Shown: positions 7,181-13,653 of the stretch, one piece after another
Layout: the number at the start of each line of letters is the position of its first letter
Numbering within the stretch: position 1 is the stretch's first letter
NCBI GenBank assembly: GCA_900555715.1
Contig: USMC01000055.1
Coordinates: 1-18,026 of the forward strand
Length of the DNA: 18,026 nucleotides
Source: an uncultured Porphyromonadaceae bacterium
Lineage (GTDB): Bacteria > Bacteroidota > Bacteroidia > Bacteroidales > Muribaculaceae
Reading direction: 5' to 3'
The notes under the pieces: model-generated
What the model saw: only the letters and a program-made list of their open reading frames with translations
What the model was told of the DNA's origin: nothing
The model's database searches: none
Translations under genes and position numbers: made by a program

Positions 7181-7188
7181 TATCTTTG
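7181..7188 (+). promoter_or_regulatory. -7 element before the polyprenyl synthase gene
   Basis: TATCTTTG matches the TAnnTTTG consensus and lies 20 bases before the ATG at 7209. No good -33 TTG is seen at the right distance. It supports the 7209 start over a more upstream in-frame ATG at 7122. The preceding gap (6962-7208) otherwise holds only the hairpins after miaB. Confidence 0.5.
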
Positions 7189-7208
7189 CGGAGCTAAAAC
7201 ACATCGAC

Positions 7209-8174
7209 ATGGCTTTCAATCCTGACAAATTTACCGGCATCATAGAAAATGCCATCAGTTCCATTCAATATCCGTCAGTTGCACCTCTTCTGTTCGACCC
7301 TATCCGCTACACGATGGAAAGCGGCGGCAAGCGTCTGCGCCCGACGCTGACACTGGCAGTATACGAGGCTCTTTCGCACCGCGATGCCAGCGAGGCAGTC
7401 AATCAGGCTCTTGCGATAGAGCTTTTCCATAACTTTACTCTCCTTCACGACGACGTGATGGACCGTGCCGATATCCGCCGCGGTCGTCCGACAGTACATT
7501 GCAAATGGAACGACAACGTTGCCATTCTGTCCGGAGATACAATGCTGACATTGGCGTCGGTATGTCTGTGCAAAGGCGCAGGAACGCATCTTGCAGAACT
7601 TAGTGAGTGCTTCAACAGCACTGCCATGGAAGTATACGAAGGTCAGCAGCTCGATATGGAGTTTGAGAGCCGCAACGATGTCAGTGTCGGTGAGTATATG
7701 GAGATGATACGCCTGAAAACGTCGGTGCTTCTGGCGGGAGCATGCAAGCTCGGTGCTATAATGGCTTGCGCGTCGAAAGAAGAATGCGACAGATTCTATG
7801 AGTATGGTGAGGCGCTTGGTCTCGCTTTTCAGCTCCGCGACGACTGGCTCGACACTTTCGGAGATCCCGCCGTTTTCGGCAAGGAGATAGGCGGCGACAT
7901 TATCAACCGTAAAAAAACTTGGCTGCTCATAACAGGTCTTTCCGAAGCTCCGGACGAACTGTCCTCAATTCTTGATGAAGACCTGGAAAATGACGAACTT
8001 ATACGTCAGGTGCGCCGCGTCTACGAACGTCTGCATCTCGACCGCCGCTGCAACGAACTGGCAGAAAAATATAGTCTCAAGGCATTGGAGAGCCTGTCTA
8101 ATCTGAATATGGATGTCGATGCCCGTAAGTTCTTTGAAACTCTTGCGCGTCAGGCTTCGACACGTTCGCATTGA
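7209..8174 (+). CDS. Polyprenyl (farnesyl/geranylgeranyl-type) diphosphate synthase
   Basis: The enzyme condenses isopentenyl diphosphate with allylic diphosphates to make linear trans-isoprenoid chains, precursors of quinone tails and other lipids. It has 321 residues from the ATG at 7209. GGKRLRP (39-45) binds substrate. The first aspartate-rich motif is DDVMD (81-85) in LLHDDVMDRADIRRGRPTVH, and the second is DDWLD (211-215) in FQLRDDWLDTFGD. The first motif has two residues between the aspartates, unlike the DDxxxxD of E. coli IspA. A phenylalanine sits five positions before it (F76), a place where bulky residues limit chain length in related enzymes, so a C15-C20 product is plausible but not proven. 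The gene heads the run with tatD, purT and trmD; its TGA is three bases from tatD. Confidence 0.9.
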   Translation: MAFNPDKFTGIIENAISSIQYPSVAPLLFDPIRYTMESGGKRLRPTLTLAVYEALSHRDASEAVNQALAIELFHNFTLLHDDVMDRADIRRGRPTVHCKWNDNVAILSGDTMLTLASVCLCKGAGTHLAELSECFNSTAMEVYEGQQLDMEFESRNDVSVGEYMEMIRLKTSVLLAGACKLGAIMACASKEECDRFYEYGEALGLAFQLRDDWLDTFGDPAVFGKEIGGDIINRKKTWLLITGLSEAPDELSSILDEDLENDELIRQVRRVYERLHLDRRCNELAEKYSLKALESLSNLNMDVDARKFFETLARQASTRSH

Positions 8175-8177
8175 ACG

Positions 8178-8969
8178 ATGACAGATACGCATACCCATCT
8201 CTACATGCCTGAGTTTGCCTTCGAGAATCAGCCCGAGGGCTCAATGGAAGGGCAGTGTTCAGCTGTCGACCGTGCGCTTGCTGTCGGCGTCGGAAGGCTT
8301 GTTTTTCCTAATGTCGACCGGTCTACCGTCGCCCCGATGATGAAGCTTCACGAACTGCGGCATGACGTCACGTATATGGCGATGGGTCTTCATCCGACGG
8401 AGGTAAAGGAAAACTGGCGTACCGAGCTTGATTATATCCTCGGAATACTCCGCTCCCGGCGGACAGATTTTGTCGCAGTCGGAGAAGTGGGGATAGATCT
8501 GTACTGGGACCGCACTTATGAGCGTGAGCAGATGGAAGTTCTTGAAGCGCAGTTCGCTGTTGCGGAAGAACTGTCATTGCCGGTGCTGATACATTGCCGC
8601 GAGGGACTTGGCCGGACTCTTGAAGTGATGCAGGCTTTCCCTGGTGTGCGTGCCGTTTTCCACAGTTTCGGCGGCACTGTCGGCGATGTCGAGAAAATAC
8701 GCCGCCACGGCGACCATTATTTCGGCATTAACGGAATAGTGACATTCAAGAATTCATCTCTCGCCGCTGTCCTGCCGGCAATAGGTCTCGACAGGATTCT
8801 CACAGAGACCGACTCACCCTATCTTGCGCCGGTTCCTTTCCGCGGAAAGCGCAACGAGAGTGCCTGGATTCCATATATAGTAGCGCGGATAGCTCAGGCT
8901 ATGGACGTCAGCACGGAAGAGGTGGCACAGGCGACAGACAGGAACGCAAGCGTATTTCTGAATATATAA
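8178..8969 (+). CDS. TatD family metal-dependent hydrolase
   Basis: The 263-residue protein has the TIM-barrel amidohydrolase layout of the TatD/YcfH/YjjV family, metal-dependent nucleases or phosphodiesterases linked to DNA end processing. Metal-site residues are visible in order: HTH (5-7), E103 in AVGEVGIDLYW, H139 in LPVLIHCRE, H162 in AVFHSFGG and D212 in LTETDSPYLAPVPFRGKRNE. The N-terminus MTDTHTHLYMPEF is the usual family opening. I do not assign a more specific symbol because TatD paralogues cannot be told apart by eye. The start is three bases (ACG) after the polyprenyl synthase stop, with no room for a promoter, so it is co-transcribed. Confidence 0.9.
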   Translation: MTDTHTHLYMPEFAFENQPEGSMEGQCSAVDRALAVGVGRLVFPNVDRSTVAPMMKLHELRHDVTYMAMGLHPTEVKENWRTELDYILGILRSRRTDFVAVGEVGIDLYWDRTYEREQMEVLEAQFAVAEELSLPVLIHCREGLGRTLEVMQAFPGVRAVFHSFGGTVGDVEKIRRHGDHYFGINGIVTFKNSSLAAVLPAIGLDRILTETDSPYLAPVPFRGKRNESAWIPYIVARIAQAMDVSTEEVAQATDRNASVFLNI

Positions 8970-9000
8970 CAATACATAATACATCAATCATATATCAATC

Positions 9001-10191
9001 ATGGCATCAATAGGATCAGTAATGACACCTGTCGGCTGCAAGGCACTTCTGCTGGGCAGCGGCGAGTTAGGTAAAGAAGTAGCAATCGAACTCCAGCGTC
9101 TCGGCGTGGAGGTTGTCGCCTGTGACAAATATCCCAACGCACCGGCAATGCAGGTGGCACACCGCAACCATGTGTTCAATATGCTCGACGGAGAGAAGCT
9201 CCGCAGTATCATCGAGGAGGAGAAGCCCGATCATATTATTCCCGAGATTGAAGCTATCGCCACTCCTATGCTTGTAGAGCTTGAAGGTGAAGGATTCAAC
9301 GTAACGCCGACCGCACGCGCCGCACGTCTGACAATGAACCGCGAAGGCATACGGCGTCTCGCTGCCGAAGAACTCGGGCTTACGACTTCGCCGTACCGCT
9401 TTGCTTCCGATTATGATGAATTCTGCCGTGCTATCGAAGAAATTGGTCTTCCTGTTGTCGTGAAGCCCGTGATGAGTTCGTCGGGTCACGGTCAGTCGAC
9501 GATACGCAAACCCGAAGAAATCGAGACCGCATGGCACGAGGCGCAGGAAGGCGGCAGAGCCGGCGCAGGTCGTGTCATCGTTGAAGGTTTTGTCGATTTC
9601 GACTACGAAATTACTCTTCTGACAGTAAGAAGCGTTACGGGAACAGTCTTCTGTGAGCCTGTGGGTCATATTCAGGTCAACGGTGACTATCGCATCAGCT
9701 GGCAGCCCCAGCCTATGAGCACAAAAGCGCTTGAAGAGGCACGCAACTATGCCAAAGCGATCACAGACGCTCTCGGCGGCTATGGAATCTTCGGTGTGGA
9801 ACTGTTCATCAAAGGCGATAAAGTGATTTTCAGCGAGGTGTCACCCCGTCCGCACGACACGGGCATGGTGACGATGATTTCGCAGGACCTCAGCGAATTT
9901 GCCCTGCACGCCCGTGCTCTGATGGGTCTGCCTGTTCCGGCAATACGTTTCTACGACCCCTCCGTCTCGAAGGCTATTGTTGTAGAGGGAGATACTGATA
10001 AGATTGTCATGGACAAGCTTGAAAAGGTTCTTGCCGAGCCAGGTGTCCAGATACGTATCTTCGGCAAACCGGAAATCAAGGGGCACCGCCGTATGGGCGT
10101 AATCCTTGCCACCGCCGACACGCTCGAAGAAGCCAAAGCCAAGGCAGAACGCGCTTATGCGGCTCTTGATGTGAAAGTTCTTCCCAGATAA
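9001..10191 (+). CDS. purT: Formate-dependent phosphoribosylglycinamide formyltransferase PurT
   Basis: PurT makes formyl-GAR from GAR, ATP and formate in purine synthesis, independent of 10-formyl-tetrahydrofolate. The 396-residue ATP-grasp protein closely follows the enteric enzyme as I recall it: LLGSGELGKEVAIELQRLGV (17-36), PEIEAIAT (81-88), LTMNREGIRRLAAEE (110-124), VKPVMSSSGHGQS (154-166), EGGRAGAGRVIVEG (183-196) and FSEVSPRPHDTGMVT (277-291). One difference in the ATP loop is H163 where E. coli PurT has Lys (SSSGKGQ). The gene begins 31 bases after tatD, in a leader made of repeated ATCAATCAT units (8981-9003), and stops three bases before trmD. Confidence 0.95.
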   Translation: MASIGSVMTPVGCKALLLGSGELGKEVAIELQRLGVEVVACDKYPNAPAMQVAHRNHVFNMLDGEKLRSIIEEEKPDHIIPEIEAIATPMLVELEGEGFNVTPTARAARLTMNREGIRRLAAEELGLTTSPYRFASDYDEFCRAIEEIGLPVVVKPVMSSSGHGQSTIRKPEEIETAWHEAQEGGRAGAGRVIVEGFVDFDYEITLLTVRSVTGTVFCEPVGHIQVNGDYRISWQPQPMSTKALEEARNYAKAITDALGGYGIFGVELFIKGDKVIFSEVSPRPHDTGMVTMISQDLSEFALHARALMGLPVPAIRFYDPSVSKAIVVEGDTDKIVMDKLEKVLAEPGVQIRIFGKPEIKGHRRMGVILATADTLEEAKAKAERAYAALDVKVLPR

Positions 10192-10194
10192 ACG

Positions 10195-10869
10195 ATGCGC
10201 ATAGACATTATCACTGTTCTGCCGGAGATGCTTGAGTCGCCTCTCGGGTGCTCCATAATCAAGCGGGCGTCGGACAAGGGGCTTTGCGAGATTAAGGTTC
10301 ACAATCTGCGCGACTACACCACCAACCGCTACCGTAAGGTCGACGATTATCCTTTCGGCGGCGATGCCGGTATGGTGATACAGGTTGAGCCTGTCGACCG
10401 TTGCATAAGTGCCTTGAAGGCAGAGCGCCACTATGATGAAGTGATTTTCACAGCGCCGGACGGTGAAGTGTTCAATCAGAAGATTGCGAACGATCTGTCG
10501 ATGCTTGAGAACATAATCATTCTGTGCGGACATTATAAGGGCATCGACTACCGTATCCGTGAGCACCTTATAACACGCGAGATTTCAATCGGTGATTATG
10601 TTCTTACCGGCGGTGAAATGCCTGCTGCCATTATTGCAGATGCGATTGTCAGACTCATCCCCGGAGCCATAGGCGACGAGCAGAGCGCGCTGACCGATTC
10701 TTTCCAGGACAATCTCCTCGAACCTCCGGTCTATACACGCCCGGCGGTCTACAACGGGTGGGAAGTACCTCAGATTCTCCTCAGCGGTCATGCTGCGAAA
10801 ATCGACGAATGGCAGCACGAACAGGCATTGGAGCGTACCCGCAGGCTGCGTCCCGATCTGTTGAAATAG
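10195..10869 (+). CDS. trmD: tRNA (guanine37-N1)-methyltransferase TrmD
   Basis: TrmD methylates N1 of G37 in tRNAs read next to a CNN codon set, preventing frameshifting; it acts as a SPOUT-fold dimer with a trefoil knot. At 224 residues the length is standard. Family motifs are FGGDAGMV (54-61), LCGHYKGIDYRI (110-121) and ISIGDYVLTGGEMPA (130-144) in the knot that holds S-adenosylmethionine. SALTDSF (164-170) follows, with D168 at the position of the catalytic Asp169 of the E. coli enzyme. The C-terminus LERTRRLRPDLL is also typical. The ATG is three bases after the purT stop. The stop TAG at 10867-10869 directly abuts the TGA of the convergent gene. The usual rimM and rplS neighbours are absent. 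Confidence 0.96.
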   Translation: MRIDIITVLPEMLESPLGCSIIKRASDKGLCEIKVHNLRDYTTNRYRKVDDYPFGGDAGMVIQVEPVDRCISALKAERHYDEVIFTAPDGEVFNQKIANDLSMLENIIILCGHYKGIDYRIREHLITREISIGDYVLTGGEMPAAIIADAIVRLIPGAIGDEQSALTDSFQDNLLEPPVYTRPAVYNGWEVPQILLSGHAAKIDEWQHEQALERTRRLRPDLLK

Positions 10870-11814
10870 TCAGAGAATCTCTACATTATATTTTTTTAGA
10901 AGAAAGGCGGGATGGTAGCTCATCTTCGCCTTTCTTAATCCTTCGTCGCCGGCGTCGTCCTCGCGGTTTATCCATCGTACTGCAGGATGACGTTTGAGAA
11001 TGCGCTCTGCGAAAAGCTTGTTTATGGTTTCTCCGGCGCCGGCAGTGAGATGCTCGCATTTTTCGATATGGAGAACGAGAGTATTGCCGTAAACCTCTCC
11101 TATCGTGAATGCCACAATCCTGCCCGCGTTGTCGCGCAATATGGCTCCTTCAAAGTCTAACGTACCGTATCTGTCGAGGACATAGGCACATCGCTGCCAT
11201 TCGAATTCCGCCATCTGCATGTCGGCTTTTTCCGATTCTATGCCGAGCCCTTCAAGAAAAAGCCGCAGCTCTTCGAGGTTCGCTACGGAGATGTCTTCGA
11301 GCGAAAATGCGGGATTTTCCGCCATGAACCTGTTGACATGGTTGCGTTTCTTGTTATATGCCTTTCCTGTGAGAGTGGCAAGCGACTCAGCATTGTAGAT
11401 GTAGTCCGCCATGTCGGACAGTTCTGTTGTGCTGCAATGACACGCGTGCTCAATCTCGCTGAGTCTGTCTTGCGGGACGGCTGTAAGAACAGGATTTATG
11501 TTTTCAATCCGGCAGTAACTGCGGATCAGTTCTATTTTCCTTTGCGGCGGCATGTCTCCGGCAGGGTAGAGGAAAGCGGTGTTGCCCGAGCCATCCTGAT
11601 TCAGTCCTTTGATGAATAAAGTGTTCTGGTGAATGGCATAGCTGTAGTTGAAGAGCGGAGTCCAGATGATTATTCCGCCGGCAGTATAGTCGCAGCTTTG
11701 GGAGCATGTCTGTTCAAACTGTCGTCTCAGAACTCCGACACAATCCGACGTGACCGGTCGGAAGCATAGTGCAGGAGAGGTATGTGTGGCTGTTTCAATT
11801 CTTATCTGTCGCAT
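10870..11814 (-). CDS. DUF2156 / phosphatidylglycerol lysyltransferase C-terminal-like protein
   Basis: The 314-residue soluble protein matches in outline the Bacteroidales single-domain proteins annotated as DUF2156, related to the aminoacyl-transferase half of MprF. It has two GNAT-like lobes. The first contains the WTPLFNYSYAIHQNTLFI pattern (51-68). The central KAYNKKRNHVNRF segment (about 152-164) is the family's K..KRN.i..F signature. The second lobe holds GAILRDNAGRIVAFTIGEVY and ends WINREDDAGDEGLRKAKMSYHP, a NREqDlG..gLR.aK.s..P signature. No membrane segments are present, so it is not a lipid flippase; the acceptor is unknown. It starts 65 bases after the metallo-hydrolase stop, downstream of a terminator, with no clear promoter of its own. 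Confidence 0.85.
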   Translation of the reverse strand: MRQIRIETATHTSPALCFRPVTSDCVGVLRRQFEQTCSQSCDYTAGGIIIWTPLFNYSYAIHQNTLFIKGLNQDGSGNTAFLYPAGDMPPQRKIELIRSYCRIENINPVLTAVPQDRLSEIEHACHCSTTELSDMADYIYNAESLATLTGKAYNKKRNHVNRFMAENPAFSLEDISVANLEELRLFLEGLGIESEKADMQMAEFEWQRCAYVLDRYGTLDFEGAILRDNAGRIVAFTIGEVYGNTLVLHIEKCEHLTAGAGETINKLFAERILKRHPAVRWINREDDAGDEGLRKAKMSYHPAFLLKKYNVEIL

Positions 11815-11836
11815 AATGAGGAGGAATGCAGATTAC

Positions 11837-11870
11837 AAAACAGTCCATGCCGTCGGCTGGCGGCATGGAC
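11837..11870 (-). terminator. Rho-independent terminator after the metallo-hydrolase gene
   Basis: GTCCATGCCG (11843-11852) pairs perfectly over 10 bp with CGGCATGGAC (11861-11870) around an eight-base loop. On the minus strand it is followed by TGTTTTG, an acceptable T tract. It begins nine bases after the metallo-hydrolase stop codon. Confidence 0.75.
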
Positions 11871-11879
11871 AGGATTTGG

Positions 11880-12617
11880 TTATGAGAGAGTGATATGCTC
11901 GCCTTCGCGATAGAGACAGTGAACGGTAGTGCGTTTGGCAACGTCTTTGGGCATGTCCGATGCGAGTGCGCCGCAGGCAAGCTCATGGTCGCCGTTGAAA
12001 TGCATTGGGAAAAAGTCTTTTACCGAGATTTTTGTCAGAAACTGCTCGGCGCCGGCAGCACAGTTGTCGCCTAAACGGACATCGACAGGGAAGAAAGCGA
12101 TGTCTACCGCGTTTATTTCCTCAGAAATCCTTCCGAGTATCTTCGTGAACTCGCTCTGCTGTTTCTGTACTTCTTCGGCGGTCGATTCCTTCTCCCAGTG
12201 CCAGAAATTGAGGTCTCCGGCATAGAAGATAGTCTCGCCGCTGCCGAGAGTAACGAGCAGGCTGACGCCGGCATCGGTCGAACCGAAAGCCCGGACGGTG
12301 ATATCGCCGAAAATGTTTTCTATGCTCCTGCCGTTTTCAATCCAGTCGACAGGCGCATTGTCGTTGACTTCTGTGCCGGGAATGTCGCTCGAGAGGACGT
12401 AGCGGCGCTTGTCCTGCTGACCTATATTGAAAATATATCGGTTGAAATGGTCTGGATGCCTGTGTGTCACAAAGAAGACAACAGGTTTGTTGGGATGGTG
12501 CTCTATAGTTCGTACTACCGAGCGCGAAGGGTCTCTGTAGTCGTCGAAAACAAGCAGTTCTTTATCGGTTTCCACAAGGAAGCCGGAATGATCGAGGAGT
12601 GTAACTTTCAAAGCCAT
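11880..12617 (-). CDS. Metallo-beta-lactamase-fold hydrolase, UlaG-like
   Basis: The 245-residue cytoplasmic protein opens with LKVTLLDHSGFLVET, the strand-loop start of UlaG-like MBL proteins. The zinc motif THRHPDHFN gives H52, H54, D56 and H57. Later metal-site candidates are D135 in FYAGDLNFWHWE and H206 in FFPMHFNGD. The FYAGDLNFWHWE block followed by a helix with many charged residues is one I associate with MBL proteins of Firmicutes and Bacteroidales with no proven substrate. The ascorbate-6-phosphate lactonase role of UlaG should not be assumed. The start ATG, with the first 12 coding bases, lies in the 3' arm of a perfect 19-bp inverted repeat (12606-12667), so translation may be controlled by RNA folding. 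A terminator follows. Confidence 0.87.
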   Translation of the reverse strand: MALKVTLLDHSGFLVETDKELLVFDDYRDPSRSVVRTIEHHPNKPVVFFVTHRHPDHFNRYIFNIGQQDKRRYVLSSDIPGTEVNDNAPVDWIENGRSIENIFGDITVRAFGSTDAGVSLLVTLGSGETIFYAGDLNFWHWEKESTAEEVQKQQSEFTKILGRISEEINAVDIAFFPVDVRLGDNCAAGAEQFLTKISVKDFFPMHFNGDHELACGALASDMPKDVAKRTTVHCLYREGEHITLS

Positions 12618-12667
12618 ATATGTTGTTTTAGCCGTTATTCGACTTTATAACATATATGGCTTTGAAA
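12606..12667 (-). repeat. Perfect 19-bp inverted repeat covering a start codon
   Basis: The 19 bases at 12606-12624 (TTTCAAAGCCATATATGTT) are the exact reverse complement of 12649-12667, separated by 24 bases. On the minus strand the 3' arm holds the seven bases before the metallo-hydrolase ATG and its first 12 coding bases. No T tract follows, so it is not a standard terminator. I see no TAnnTTTG promoter in the intergenic region. Confidence 0.9.
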
Positions 12668-12685
12668 TAGTTTATGAAATAGTTT
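12663..12685. repeat. Tandem TGAAATAGTTT duplication
   Basis: The 11-base unit TGAAATAGTTT occurs at 12663-12673 and again at 12675-12685, one base apart. The first copy overlaps the right arm of the inverted repeat. It fills most of the space between the inverted repeat and the stop codon at 12691. Confidence 0.85.
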
Positions 12686-12690
12686 GTCGA

Positions 12691-13653
12691 TCAGAGTCTG
12701 AATCGGGTGAGGAAGCCGTCTTCAAAGATGAGGAAAACGCCGTCGGAGTAGCTCCACATTTCGCGCATACCGCCGTAGCTCGGAGTGCGCAGCACTTCTG
12801 GAGGCGCTCCGAGCGCAAGCCGGCATTCGTCGCGGCTCATTCCCTGACGTACTTTAGAGGATATGATGAGATTCCACGTTTCGTCGTTAATTTCGGGATG
12901 CTGTTTGCGTGGAGAATCGAAAGAGAACAGAACATCGAAATTGCGGGTTGCGGTGCGTGACGTGCCGACCGACATAAAGACCGCATGCTCGTCTTCTCCC
13001 GCCCGCTGACGCATGTCCTCGTCGGCAACGGTAAAGCATACAAGCGCAGGAAAATATGCATCGCCGGGAACGACGCTGTCGACAAGCACACGGATATGTC
13101 TCAGACCGTTTTCTTTACGTACGCCGTCGGAATCGTACCATGCGGATGTACGGATATAAAAATCCTTTCCGCGCAGTTTCCCGTCGATGCTCCGGACAAT
13201 ATCCATGTCGATAGTAAACGGAATCTCAAGCGTCGTCATAGTGTCGATTTTCGCAGTGCTCATTCCGTTGATACGGTAGAAATAGCGTCGACCGTCGGCT
13301 GTTTTGAACCGTACTTCTGCGGCATCGTCGCCCGTTAGCGACGTAGCCGGAATTATATCCTGAAATATAAGATTTGTTCCGGTCAAAGAATCCGATGCGT
13401 CGGATGCCGACGTGAAAATACGGCTTATGCGGTCGTCGGTGACCCGGAATATCTTGCCTGCTTTCCACTGCGAAGGCGGCTGAGGCAGAATGTCGCTCAA
13501 AAAAAGCTGCTCGGGCGTCACAGTGGCGGCGCGCTCGCGCTTTACAGCGGAGGCGTCGATGCGGGGCGTGCTCTCAACACCGGTGAAGCAGCTTTCGAGA
13601 AGCAGGCAGGCGGCAGAGATAACAGCAAGCGACAGTCGGGCGACAGCTTTCAT
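12691..13653 (-). CDS. Lipoprotein with C-terminal BamE/SmpA-like domain
   Basis: The 320-residue protein begins with a lipoprotein signal peptide (MKAVARLSLAVISAACLLLE, then SC), with C22 as the probable lipidated cysteine. Residues 30-260 show no motif I recognise; they contain several beta-strand-like segments and a region with DFYIRTSAWYDSDG. The last 58 residues (263-320) follow the BamE/OmlA pattern: VRQGMSRDECRLALGAPPEV, then REMWSYSDGVFLIFEDGFLTRF, meaning a start-site helix with G-M, the LG.P turn, the W.Y strand and a closing strand. It is therefore likely an envelope lipoprotein, but it is far longer than BamE itself and not a clear member of the outer-membrane assembly machine. 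Its ATG overlaps the prolyl oligopeptidase stop by four bases (ATGA), indicating translational coupling. Confidence 0.8.
   Translation of the reverse strand: MKAVARLSLAVISAACLLLESCFTGVESTPRIDASAVKRERAATVTPEQLFLSDILPQPPSQWKAGKIFRVTDDRISRIFTSASDASDSLTGTNLIFQDIIPATSLTGDDAAEVRFKTADGRRYFYRINGMSTAKIDTMTTLEIPFTIDMDIVRSIDGKLRGKDFYIRTSAWYDSDGVRKENGLRHIRVLVDSVVPGDAYFPALVCFTVADEDMRQRAGEDEHAVFMSVGTSRTATRNFDVLFSFDSPRKQHPEINDETWNLIISSKVRQGMSRDECRLALGAPPEVLRTPSYGGMREMWSYSDGVFLIFEDGFLTRFRL

Noticed and set aside
7067..7264. Possible small minus-strand gene in the gap after miaB
   Set aside because: It overlaps the polyprenyl synthase start and its promoter element, and the translated product has no convincing features.
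9841..10566. Minus-strand open frame (241 codons) across the purT-trmD junction
   Set aside because: It spans parts of two well-supported plus-strand genes and shows no domain pattern.
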